From Candidatus Methanophagales archaeon (GTDB lineage: Archaea; Halobacteriota; Syntropharchaeia; Alkanophagales; Methanospirareceae): a DNA stretch of 16,464 nt. The notes beneath the pieces were generated by a model. That model saw only the letters and a program-made list of their open reading frames with translations. It made no database searches and was not told the DNA's origin. The stretch lies in contig JAGLZV010000019.1 of the NCBI GenBank assembly GCA_023131215.1, positions 1 through 16,464 on the forward strand. The letters are read 5' to 3'. The translations under genes were made by a program, and so were the position numbers. Every line of letters starts with the position of its first letter. Positions within the stretch are counted from its first letter, which is position 1. Below, one piece after another: positions 1 through 7,258 of this stretch.

Positions 1-1
1 T

Positions 2-46
2 ATTGATTTTGCAATGAGGTCGGCGAAAAATGCGAAGTATGAATGA
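2..46 (+). CDS. 3' end of an unidentified upstream gene (partial)
   Basis: One frame is open from the window edge to a TGA at 44-46 and reads IDFAMRSAKNAKYE. Its stop overlaps the start region of the nucleotidyltransferase gene (ATG at 30, second in-frame ATG at 39), the arrangement expected of a coupled gene pair. Nucleotidyltransferases of this kind often sit in two-gene toxin-antitoxin units, so this could be the partner, but fourteen codons are too few to recognise a family or to exclude chance. Confidence 0.25.
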   Translation: MDFAMRSAKNAKYE

Positions 47-602
47 GATATTAAAGTTGGTGTGCACGTTTTTAAATGAAGAGAAGGTAGTGTATGTTGT
101 AGTTCGAGGTTTAGCAGTTCTGTTTTACGGTATTCCCCGCACGACGATGGATATAGACATAATAATCAAGATGAATATGGGTGAGATAAAACGATTCGTA
201 GAATTTCTGAAAGAAAATGACTTTTTTGCAGATGAAGAGGATATAAAAGCAGCATTTGAGGAGAAGTCCCATGCCACGATAGAAGATAAATCTACAATGG
301 TAAGATTAGATATAAAAGGAATTTACAGTGAAAATGATCGGATAACGCTGGAAAGGAGAGGGAAAGTAAGTTTTGCGGATTTTGTGTTTTATGTCGCATC
401 ACCCGAAGACCTCATTGCGAACAAACTGCTATTTGGAAGCGAGCAGGACGTGAAAGATGCCGAAGGCATTTATGCTCGGCAGTTTGAAAACATGGACATG
501 GCGTATTTAGAGGAGAGGTGTGAGAGGTTAGAAGTTTACGAGGAGTTTTTGACGATGAAAAAGGGAGTTGAAAGAAGAATGAAAGAGTTTTTGGTTAGCT
601 AA
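30..602 (+). CDS. AbiEii/MNT-like nucleotidyltransferase family protein
   Basis: 190 residues. The N-terminal half has the DNA polymerase beta-type nucleotidyltransferase pattern: a short helix, then RGLAVLFYGIPRTTMDIDI, with D41 and D43 as the metal-binding pair and D94 (in VRLDI) as the likely third carboxylate. A later block (SPEDLIANKLLFG, residues 124-136, then KDAEGIYARQF) is typical of AbiEii/DUF6036-like proteins, which include toxins of two-gene toxin-antitoxin units that transfer nucleotides to RNA or proteins. The usual Gly-Gly opening the motif is Arg-Gly here (R26-G27), so activity may be altered. ATG 30 is preferred because GAGGT at 16-20 lies 9 nt upstream; ATG 39 is the alternative. 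Family assignment is fairly firm; a toxin role is inference. Confidence 0.75.
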   Translation: MRSMNEILKLVCTFLNEEKVVYVVVRGLAVLFYGIPRTTMDIDIIIKMNMGEIKRFVEFLKENDFFADEEDIKAAFEEKSHATIEDKSTMVRLDIKGIYSENDRITLERRGKVSFADFVFYVASPEDLIANKLLFGSEQDVKDAEGIYARQFENMDMAYLEERCERLEVYEEFLTMKKGVERRMKEFLVS

Positions 603-608
603 CCACAA

Positions 609-617
609 ATTAAATAC
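609..617 (+). promoter_or_regulatory. Candidate TATA box for the por operon
   Basis: The AT-rich stretch ATTAAATAC lies about 45 bp before the porA ATG in the 56-bp gap after the nucleotidyltransferase gene. Archaeal TATA boxes direct initiation about 25 bp downstream, giving a start near 640 and a leader of roughly 20 nt. No strong Shine-Dalgarno is seen before porA. Pattern only. Confidence 0.35.
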
Positions 618-658
618 CGAAAACTATTTTAAGTAAAATAGGAATTGTTTGATAGAAG

Positions 659-1846
659 ATGAAAAAAGGAAAAGTAGTGGGATTGGAAGGTTCTTTTGCA
701 GTTGCCGAAGCAGTTAGAATGGCAAACGCAGATGTTATCGCAGCATATCCGATTACTCCGCAGACACACATTGTAGAAAGATTATCAGAACTGGTAGCAG
801 ATGGCGAGTTGGATGCAGAGTTTATATGCGTTGAGAGTGAGCATACCGCGATGAGCGCATGTGTGGGGGCATCGGCAGCAGGAGCAAGAGTTTTTACATG
901 CACTGCGGGTCAGGGCTTGGAATTGATGCACGAGGTGTTGTACATACCGTCTTCGATGAGGCTGCCTGTGGTTGCGGTGATAGCGAACAGAGCATTATCC
1001 GCTCCTCTTACCGTCTGGTGTGACCATTCAGATGTGATGGCGATTCGAGATATAGGATGGATACAGATGTTTGCAGAGAACAACCAGCAGGCATTCGACC
1101 TCACGCTGTGCGCATACCGGATAGCAGAGGATAATGAAGTTCTGTTCCCTACGATGGTTCACCTTGATGGATTTTATCTCTCGCACGTAATCGAGGACAT
1201 GGTTCTGCCGGACGAGGAGGATGTAACAGGTTTTATTCCGGAATATAAGTATCCTTTCACGTTAGACCCGGACAAGCCGGTGAGTATGGGTTGTTATGGT
1301 CCACCGTTTATATATCCAGAGACGAAGCGCGCGCAGGAAGTCGCATTTGAGAATACGAGACCGAAAATATTGGGAACATGGAAAGAATTTGGAGACACTT
1401 TCGGGCGATATTACTCCCCGGTTGAGAAATACAAAATGGAAGATGCGAAAATTGCGCTATTAACAATGGGAAGCTGCAGTGAGACTGCAATGCTCGCGAT
1501 AGATGAAATGAGAGAAGAGGGAAAAGATGTGGGATTAATAAGATTGCGATTGTGGCGACCTTTTCCATTCAAGGAGTTCAGAGATGCGGTAAAGGATATC
1601 GAGCTTCTCGTGGTGTTGGACCGATGCATATCCTTTGGAATGGGAGGCCCGGTTTGCTCAGAGGTGAAATCGGCATTGTATGATAAGAGGGAAAGACCTA
1701 ATATCGTGGGGTTTATCGGAGGACTTGGAGGTAGGGACATACCGATAGAAGGGTTTAAGTCTCTGATACAGAGAGCATTGGAGAAAGTGAAAGCGATAGA
1801 GCGGGGAGAAGAAATCGAAACGGAAATGATAGGAATAAGGGAATAA
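659..1846 (+). CDS. porA: 2-oxoacid (probably pyruvate):ferredoxin oxidoreductase, alpha subunit
   Basis: 395 residues, the usual length for a separate PorA. The family oxidises a 2-oxoacid with CoA to acyl-CoA and CO2, or runs in reverse to fix CO2, in the cytoplasm, using thiamine diphosphate in the partner beta subunit. Recognisable blocks are YPITPQT at residues 30-36 (substrate/TPP-proximal Thr), ESEHTAMSACVGASAAGARVF, the GQGLELMHEVLYIPSS stretch, and DHSDVMAIRDIGWIQMFAENNQQAFD, all typical of the pyruvate-type alpha chain; a transketolase C-terminal-type domain follows (VGLIRLRLWRPFPF). It heads a porA-porB-frhB-like operon. The gamma and ferredoxin-like delta subunits that normally accompany porAB are not beside it. 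Substrate is inferred: 2-oxoisovalerate or another 2-oxoacid is possible. Confidence 0.92.
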   Translation: MKKGKVVGLEGSFAVAEAVRMANADVIAAYPITPQTHIVERLSELVADGELDAEFICVESEHTAMSACVGASAAGARVFTCTAGQGLELMHEVLYIPSSMRLPVVAVIANRALSAPLTVWCDHSDVMAIRDIGWIQMFAENNQQAFDLTLCAYRIAEDNEVLFPTMVHLDGFYLSHVIEDMVLPDEEDVTGFIPEYKYPFTLDPDKPVSMGCYGPPFIYPETKRAQEVAFENTRPKILGTWKEFGDTFGRYYSPVEKYKMEDAKIALLTMGSCSETAMLAIDEMREEGKDVGLIRLRLWRPFPFKEFRDAVKDIELLVVLDRCISFGMGGPVCSEVKSALYDKRERPNIVGFIGGLGGRDIPIEGFKSLIQRALEKVKAIERGEEIETEMIGIRE

Positions 1847-1852
1847 GGAGGG
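1845..1852 (+). promoter_or_regulatory. Shine-Dalgarno of porB overlapping the porA stop
   Basis: AAGGAGGG begins inside the TAA stop of porA (1844-1846) and sits 6 nt before the porB ATG at 1859. It is the strongest ribosome binding site in this operon, fixes the porB start, and suggests translational coupling of the two subunits. Confidence 0.8.
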
Positions 1853-1858
1853 ATAGAG

Positions 1859-2791
1859 ATGGAGAAAGAAGAAGAGGAATTGTTTGTGCCGAGGCTGGTT
1901 ACAACCGAAGAGAACTTCGCTCGCGGGCATCGCGCCTGTATAGGCTGTGGAGAGGCTCTTGCGGTTAGGCATGTGTGTAAAGCGCTGGGAAAGAATGTGA
2001 TAATCGTTACCGCTACGGGATGTATAGAGATTATTTCATCGTTGTTACCACAAACTTCATGGCGAGTCCCCTGGATTCATACGTTATTTGAAAATGTTGC
2101 CGCAGTGGTGTCTGGTATAGAATCAGCGTATAAAGCGAGGGTGAGAAAAGGCAAAATTCCTGATAAGGAAGTGAAATTTGTCGGGTTTGCCGGTGACGGT
2201 GCTACTTCAGATATAGGACTGCAAGCATTGTCGGGTGCTATGGAGCGCGGACATAATTTTCTTTACTGCTGCTTTGATAACGAAGCTTATATGAACACGG
2301 GAATTCAAAGGTCTTCTTCCACTCCTTATGGTGCATGGACGACGACTGCGCCTGTGGGAAAGAAAAGCATAGGACAAGCGACATGGAAGAAGAACATGCC
2401 GGAAATTGCAGTTGCGCATAAGATACCTTATGTGGCGACGGCTTGCCCTTCGTATCCCTTCGATTTAATGGACAAAGTGAAAAAAGGAGCGGAAATCGAA
2501 GGACCTGCTTACATTCATATATTCTCTCCATGTCCTACGGGCTGGAGGTATCCCACAAATCTCACGATAGAAATGGGTCGGTTGGCAGTGGAGGCCGGTG
2601 TTTTTCCTCTTTATGAAGTGATTAATGGAGAATACCGGTTGAGTTTTGATTTCCCGGAGTTGAAACCCGTGCGCGAGTATATGAAAGAGCAAAGGAGGTT
2701 CAGACATCTTACAGATGATATTATAGAGAAAATACAGGCGAGGGTAGAGGAGGAGTATTTCAGGTTGAGAGAGAAGGCGGGAGTGAAGTAA
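1859..2791 (+). CDS. porB: 2-oxoacid (probably pyruvate):ferredoxin oxidoreductase, beta subunit
   Basis: 310 residues, normal for PorB, the thiamine-diphosphate subunit that also carries the proximal [4Fe-4S] cluster. The TPP/Mg motif is GDG at 112-114 with the matching DNEAYMNTG at 140-148. The four expected cluster ligands are present: C27 and C30 (ACIGCGEA), C55 (TGCIE) and C225 (SPCPTGW). The block TGIQRSSSTPYGAWTTTAPVG is characteristic of pyruvate-type beta chains. It lies 12 nt downstream of porA and 1 nt upstream of the FrhB-like gene, so the three are almost certainly one transcript. Catalytically the protein looks complete. Confidence 0.93.
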   Translation: MEKEEEELFVPRLVTTEENFARGHRACIGCGEALAVRHVCKALGKNVIIVTATGCIEIISSLLPQTSWRVPWIHTLFENVAAVVSGIESAYKARVRKGKIPDKEVKFVGFAGDGATSDIGLQALSGAMERGHNFLYCCFDNEAYMNTGIQRSSSTPYGAWTTTAPVGKKSIGQATWKKNMPEIAVAHKIPYVATACPSYPFDLMDKVKKGAEIEGPAYIHIFSPCPTGWRYPTNLTIEMGRLAVEAGVFPLYEVINGEYRLSFDFPELKPVREYMKEQRRFRHLTDDIIEKIQARVEEEYFRLREKAGVK

Positions 2792-2792
2792 A

Positions 2793-3914
2793 ATGGCAAG
2801 AGAAACAAATGCAACTGAGTTGGAAACGGAAGAGCGGAAATATGTGCGATTGCCGACTTTTTTAGAGCAGGGGTTTTCAGAGTTGAAAAGCGAAGTGGTA
2901 GATAAAAGAATTTGCAGCCTTTGCGGTACCTGTGCGGCATTTTGCAATAAGATAAAAATAAAAGAAAGTGGTGAAAATGAACCCAAGCCTGTGTTAGTCG
3001 AAGAATACGATACGATATGTGGGATATGCTATGCTTTCTGCCCCAGAACTTTTTTGCCATTATCTGAAATAGAGAAGAGAATATTTGGAGGAGAGGAAAG
3101 GAAGAGAGCGGATGGAGATGTTCTTGGTGTCTATCGAGATTGTTATGCGGTTCGGTCAAAAAGAGAGGATATAATAAAAAAGGGGCAGGATGGCGGTGCA
3201 GTTACCTCTTTGCTTGCGTATGCACTTGAAAAAGGCATAATAGATTGTGCGGTGATTACAACCTCGGATAACCATTGGAAGCCAGTAACGAAGGTTGCAA
3301 AGAATTACGAGGAGTTGAAGGAAGGTGCAGGCACGAAATATACTGTTTATCCAAGTGTAGTGGGTATTAGGGAAGCGATGGAGGAAGGGTATGCAGATAT
3401 AGGGTTCGTAGGGCTTCCATGTCAAATACAGGGTTTGAGAAAAGTCCAAACTGCTGAGCAGCCGTATGAAGTGGGAAAAGAGCGCATAAAATTGTTGATA
3501 GGTTTGTTCTGCATGGAGAATTTCAAGGAAGAGCTGTTGGATTTCGTGAAGGAGAAGGTGAGTTTTGATTTAGAAGGAGTGAAGAAGTTCGACATAAAGG
3601 GAAAAGAGCTCTTGGTTTACGATGAAGAAGGTAAAGTTCATGCTATCGCATTAGACGAGATAAAGGGGTATGAGAGCGAAGGATGCTCTGTTTGCATGGA
3701 TTATACCGCTGAGCTTGCTGATATTTCTGTGGGGTCGGTGGGCTCTGAAGACGGGTGGTCAACGGTTTTCGCTCGCACAGAAAAAGGAGAGGAGACGGTT
3801 AAAGGTGCATTGGAAGAAGGGTACATTGAAGCGAAAGAAATGGAGGAGAAAGGGTTGGGATTGATACGGAGGTTGGGAGAGAGTAAGAGGATAAGAACAG
3901 ACAGTGAAAAATGA
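2793..3914 (+). CDS. FrhB/FdhB-family F420 oxidoreductase subunit with ferredoxin-type N-terminus
   Basis: 373 residues. The N-terminus has two cysteine clusters, CxxCxxCxxxC at 41-51 and CxxCxxxCP at 76-83, fitting ferredoxin-type [4Fe-4S] sites. The rest matches the FrhB/FdhB beta family (coenzyme F420 hydrogenase/dehydrogenase, FAD- and F420-binding): KGQDGGAVTSLLAYAL, GTKYTVYP, VGLPCQIQGLRK, IGLFCMENF and GCSVCMDYTAELADISVGSVG. Such proteins move electrons between iron-sulfur clusters or ferredoxin and F420. Starting one base after the porB stop, it is probably the electron-transfer partner of PorAB, perhaps replacing PorD/ferredoxin; that pairing is inference. Sulfite or glutamate synthase-associated FrhB paralogs are alternatives, but their partner domains are absent. 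Confidence 0.85.
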   Translation: MARETNATELETEERKYVRLPTFLEQGFSELKSEVVDKRICSLCGTCAAFCNKIKIKESGENEPKPVLVEEYDTICGICYAFCPRTFLPLSEIEKRIFGGEERKRADGDVLGVYRDCYAVRSKREDIIKKGQDGGAVTSLLAYALEKGIIDCAVITTSDNHWKPVTKVAKNYEELKEGAGTKYTVYPSVVGIREAMEEGYADIGFVGLPCQIQGLRKVQTAEQPYEVGKERIKLLIGLFCMENFKEELLDFVKEKVSFDLEGVKKFDIKGKELLVYDEEGKVHAIALDEIKGYESEGCSVCMDYTAELADISVGSVGSEDGWSTVFARTEKGEETVKGALEEGYIEAKEMEEKGLGLIRRLGESKRIRTDSEK

Positions 3915-3925
3915 AAAGCGCAAAG

Positions 3926-3946
3926 TGCAAAAGTCAAAATTTTGCA
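3926..3946. terminator. Short hairpin between convergent genes
   Basis: TGCAAAA (3926-3932) and TTTTGCA (3940-3946) form a perfect 7-bp inverted repeat with a 7-nt loop in the 37-bp gap between the FrhB-like gene and amrS. Being symmetrical it could end both transcripts. The stem is AT-rich and weak and lacks a long T-run, so the role is tentative. Confidence 0.35.
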
Positions 3947-3951
3947 TTTAA

Positions 3952-5073
3952 TTACTCAAAGCCCACAGGATATTGAGTAATTACCTTTCCACACTCAGGA
4001 CATTTATTTTCAGCCGTTATGCGATAACTAACTATGTCAAAACTGTATCGCTTGATTAACAGTGCACCGCAACGTGGACAATAAGTATTTTCATAAGGAT
4101 GCCCGGGAACATTGCCAATGTAAACATAATTCAAACCCTCTTCTTTTCCTATTTCCCACGCACGTTCCAGTATTTCAACAGGCGTTCTTCCTTTATAAAG
4201 ACCAAATTCAAGCGCCCTGTAAGCCGGATAATACTGTGTTACATGCCATGGTGTGTTTTCCCCGGTGTCTTTCCTAATTCTTGAAGCTATGCTCCTCACG
4301 CATTCCTCATCATCGTTCACACCCGGTATAATGAGCGTTGTAATTTCAATATGAACTCCCTTTCTCTTCGCTTCCTTTATATTCCGCCATACTTTCTCCA
4401 CGTCAGCACCACAATATTTCCTCACCGCTTCCTCACAGCCCTTTACATCCACATTCATCGCATCTAACCCATGCTCCACCAGCAATCTTAGCGCTTCAGC
4501 GCTCATGTAGCCGTTCGTTACGTATGTATTATAGTAGCCCTCTTTTTTAGCGAGTTCAAAAACATCGAGTGAGTATTCGAAAAGCAAAGTGGGTTCGTTA
4601 AAGGATATAGAAGTCCCCTGACACCCTGTCCCTTTCACCATTCGCACGAGTTTCTCTGGCGAAATATAATTATTCCTCGCTGGATTTGGAACGGATTTGC
4701 TAATGTCCCAATTCTGACACCAGGGGCAGGAGAAATTGCATGAGTAACTTCCTACTGTTAATGCCTTGCTGCCGGGGAAGAAATGGAAAAAAGGTTTCTT
4801 CTCTATTGGATTAGCACTTATAGAGGAAATATCACCATATTCCAGGGTGTAGAGTTTTCCATCAATATTCATCCGTGTTTTACAGAATCCCAACTTGCCT
4901 GTATTAATTTTGCAGAACCTTTCACAGGTTCTGCATCTCACTTTCTTCTTCCCATCCTCGAACTCGGATTCGAGTTCGAGTTGCTCGTACAACAAAGCCT
5001 CTTTTATACAGGGATTTTCTCGAATAGATGTTTTTTCCTCTTCCCTGCCTTCAATCGGTTTTAAAAGAGCCAT
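3952..5073 (-). CDS. amrS: AmmeMemoRadiSam-system radical SAM enzyme
   Basis: 373 residues. The radical SAM cluster motif CxxxCxxC is at C112, C116 and C119 (CNFSCPWCQNWDIS). An N-terminal cysteine region (C47, C50, C54, C64; CRTCERFCKINTGKLGFC) and a C-terminal zinc ribbon (C332/C335 and C358/C361) frame the TIM-barrel core, the architecture of the AmrS family related to pyruvate formate-lyase activases. Supporting blocks are SFNEPTLLFEYSLD, YVTNGYMS, MNVDVKG, TTLIIPGVNDDEE and WHVTQYYP. The family is named for co-occurrence with MEMO and AMMECR1 proteins; neither is in this window, and its reaction is not something I can state. It faces away from topA across a shared control region and runs convergent to the por operon. 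The start has no clear Shine-Dalgarno. Confidence 0.9.
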   Translation of the reverse strand: MALLKPIEGREEEKTSIRENPCIKEALLYEQLELESEFEDGKKKVRCRTCERFCKINTGKLGFCKTRMNIDGKLYTLEYGDISSISANPIEKKPFFHFFPGSKALTVGSYSCNFSCPWCQNWDISKSVPNPARNNYISPEKLVRMVKGTGCQGTSISFNEPTLLFEYSLDVFELAKKEGYYNTYVTNGYMSAEALRLLVEHGLDAMNVDVKGCEEAVRKYCGADVEKVWRNIKEAKRKGVHIEITTLIIPGVNDDEECVRSIASRIRKDTGENTPWHVTQYYPAYRALEFGLYKGRTPVEILERAWEIGKEEGLNYVYIGNVPGHPYENTYCPRCGALLIKRYSFDIVSYRITAENKCPECGKVITQYPVGFE

Positions 5074-5140
5074 AGTAGGTTTTCATCTTACTTGTTAAAG
5101 TTTTCTTAAAAGTTTATTGCGAACCATTTTTTGATTTCTT

Positions 5141-5174
5141 TGGTAAAGCTTTCTTTTTAAAGAAAGGTTTACTA
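5141..5174. promoter_or_regulatory. 34-bp imperfect dyad in the amrS-topA divergent region
   Basis: The core CTTTCTTTTTAAAGAAAG (5149-5166) is a perfect 8-bp inverted repeat around TT. Extending outward, the two 16-base arms (5141-5156 and 5159-5174) match at 14 of 16 positions. It ends 6 bp before the topA TATA box and lies 68 bp from the amrS start, in operator position for a dimeric regulator acting on one or both genes, possibly by blocking BRE/TFB contact. It could also fold as an RNA hairpin in a longer transcript. Confidence 0.5.
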
Positions 5175-5180
5175 TCAAGC

Positions 5181-5190
5181 TATAAAAATA
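5181..5190 (+). promoter_or_regulatory. TATA box of topA, probable leaderless start
   Basis: TATAAAAATA is a good archaeal TATA box. With the usual spacing of about 25 bp, transcription would start around 5208-5212, which is the topA ATG (5211). The sequence before the ATG has no Shine-Dalgarno, consistent with a leaderless mRNA. Confidence 0.5.
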
Positions 5191-5210
5191 CGAAAAATAA
5201 ATCGTAAGAA

Positions 5211-7247
5211 ATGCATTACATAATCGCAGAGAAGGGGACAACAGCGAGAAAAATCGCTTCGATTCTATCGAATGGCAAAGCTAAGAAGAAAAAGATAGGA
5301 AACATAGATGCGTATGAGTTTGATGGAAAAGTGGTTGTAGGACTAAGCGGGCATATAATTCAATGGGATGTCCCAAAAGCATATAAAAATTGGAGCATAA
5401 CAAACGCTTATAAGTTAATAGCTGCGGATTTAGTAGTGGTTCCGATAAAAAAAGAAGTGGTTAAAGCATTGCAGCAGATAGCGAGAGATGCTGATGCAAT
5501 TACCCTGGCAACGGATTACGACCGCGAAGGAGAGTTAATAGGTGTTGAAGCTCTCCGCCTTATCAAAAAAATAAAACCTGATGTGAAAGTTGACAGGATG
5601 CGATACAGTGCGATAACCGAGAAGGACATAAAAGAAAGCTTCGCGGCAAGAAGTGAAGTTGATTATAACTTGGCGGCATCAGCCGAAGCGAGACAGATAA
5701 TAGACTTGATATGGGGAGCATCTCTGACAGTGTTTGTTTCTTTATCTGCGAATCATGTGGGTGACGACTTCTTTTCCGTTGGACGTGTGCAATCTCCGAC
5801 ACTTGCGTTGCTGGTGGAGAAGGAGAAGGAAATAGCGAAATTCGTCCCCCGTAAGTTCTGGGAGCTGCATGCGAAATTAAAGACGGAAAAGGGCGAAATA
5901 TTCGATGTAACGCATGAAAAGCGTAAATTTTGGGAAATAGAAGAAGCATATGAGCGAAAAGCGAGAATAGAATCAGCTAAGAGCGGAATTGTTCGTGACG
6001 TGAAGACGAAGTTGCGGGTTGATAAGCCACCCGCTCCTTTCGATACAACCGGGTTCATAAGAGCTGCTTCTTCTATCGGATACACACCGAGGAGATCGAT
6101 GAATATCGCACAGAGCCTATATCTCAAGGGACTCATCTCGTATCATCGCACTGATAATACCACATATCCCGACACGCTAGATTTGAAGGCGTTAGTAAAA
6201 ATGTTTCACGAGCACGAAGAATTTGGTGAACATGCCAAACTACTATTAAAGAAGAAGAAATTAAAGCCAACAGCAGGTAAAAAGAAAACTACTGACCATC
6301 CACCTATACATCCCGTCTCGGAAGCATCCAAAGAGAAGCTTGGCAAGGATGAGTGGAAGGTCTATGAACTCGTAGTAAGGAGATTTTTAGCTACGCTTTC
6401 TGATGCCGCAAAATGGGAAGATACAGATGTAAAGATAGAGATAGGAGGAGAGCCATTGGAGGCGAAAGGGAAAGAATTGAAGGAGCAGGGATTCCTCGCG
6501 GTATATCCGTACCAGAAGAAAGAGGAATTGACATTACCGAAATTAAAAGAGGGAGATAAAGTAATAGTTGAGGATTTAGAGATGGCAGATAAGGAAACAA
6601 AGCCACCGAACAGGATTTCACAAGCAGGATTAATAAAAAAGATGGAAGATTTGGGGCTTGGCACGAAGAGCACGCGACATGAGATAATAGGGAAGTTGTA
6701 TGACCGCGCATACGTGCAGGGCAACCCCGCTAAACCCACTGAAAAGGCATTCGCTCTTATTGATTCCTTAGAGAAATATGCTGCGGTGATAACGAAGCCG
6801 GAGATGACAGGAACGTTAGAGCAGGAAATGGACGGGATAAGTGAAGGAAAGCGAAAAAAGAAGGAAGTTGCGGATGATTCAAGAAAGATGTTGAGTGATG
6901 TGTTCAAGGAGATGATGGAGAACCGCGAGGAAATAGCGAAATCACTTAAAGAAACTATGAAGGGTGATAAAATCGTGGGAACATGCCCGGAATGTGGTGC
7001 GGATCTTTTTTGGATGACTTCCAAACGCAGGAAAAGATTTGTGGGCTGCAGCAATTTCCCCACCTGTAGTTTCTCTTTGCCACTGCCAACAGGCGGGAGA
7101 CTGATTGTGACCAATGATAAATGCGATACACATCCTTCTCTGTTTAAGTTAAAAATAATGAAAAAGGGAAAGCGCACGTGGGATTTCGGCTGCCCGTATT
7201 GCAATTTCTTGCAGTGGAAGGAAAAGGAAAAGGATGAAAAGAAATAA
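5211..7247 (+). CDS. topA: DNA topoisomerase I (type IA, archaeal form)
   Basis: 678 residues, the normal size of archaeal topoisomerase I, which relaxes negatively supercoiled DNA by single-strand passage. The N-terminal Toprim domain has E7 (IIAEKG) and TDYDREGE at 101-108 with D102, D104 and E106. The catalytic tyrosine is Y311 in GLISYHRTDNTTYP, with the preceding GYTPRRSMNIAQSLY block, and GLGTKSTRHEII lies later in the core. Two C-terminal zinc fingers are visible: C592/C595 with C613/C619, and C638 with C661/C664. No helicase domain is attached, so it is not reverse gyrase. It is divergent from amrS with its own TATA box, and ends 11 bp from the convergent gene that follows. Confidence 0.95.
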   Translation: MHYIIAEKGTTARKIASILSNGKAKKKKIGNIDAYEFDGKVVVGLSGHIIQWDVPKAYKNWSITNAYKLIAADLVVVPIKKEVVKALQQIARDADAITLATDYDREGELIGVEALRLIKKIKPDVKVDRMRYSAITEKDIKESFAARSEVDYNLAASAEARQIIDLIWGASLTVFVSLSANHVGDDFFSVGRVQSPTLALLVEKEKEIAKFVPRKFWELHAKLKTEKGEIFDVTHEKRKFWEIEEAYERKARIESAKSGIVRDVKTKLRVDKPPAPFDTTGFIRAASSIGYTPRRSMNIAQSLYLKGLISYHRTDNTTYPDTLDLKALVKMFHEHEEFGEHAKLLLKKKKLKPTAGKKKTTDHPPIHPVSEASKEKLGKDEWKVYELVVRRFLATLSDAAKWEDTDVKIEIGGEPLEAKGKELKEQGFLAVYPYQKKEELTLPKLKEGDKVIVEDLEMADKETKPPNRISQAGLIKKMEDLGLGTKSTRHEIIGKLYDRAYVQGNPAKPTEKAFALIDSLEKYAAVITKPEMTGTLEQEMDGISEGKRKKKEVADDSRKMLSDVFKEMMENREEIAKSLKETMKGDKIVGTCPECGADLFWMTSKRRKRFVGCSNFPTCSFSLPLPTGGRLIVTNDKCDTHPSLFKLKIMKKGKRTWDFGCPYCNFLQWKEKEKDEKK

Positions 7248-7258
7248 ATGCTCTACCA

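Noticed and set aside
2465..3159. Antisense open frames of 173 and 182 residues across porB and the FrhB-like gene
   Set aside because: They lie opposite two well-supported genes, show no domain motif and have shadow-type composition.
6362..7204. 280-residue open frame antisense to the 3' half of topA
   Set aside because: topA is intact with all motifs; the antisense reading is low-complexity Ser/Phe/Ile-rich and mirrors the Lys/Glu-rich coding strand.
5211..7247. Reverse gyrase
   Set aside because: Only the topoisomerase part and zinc fingers are present; there is no N-terminal helicase domain.
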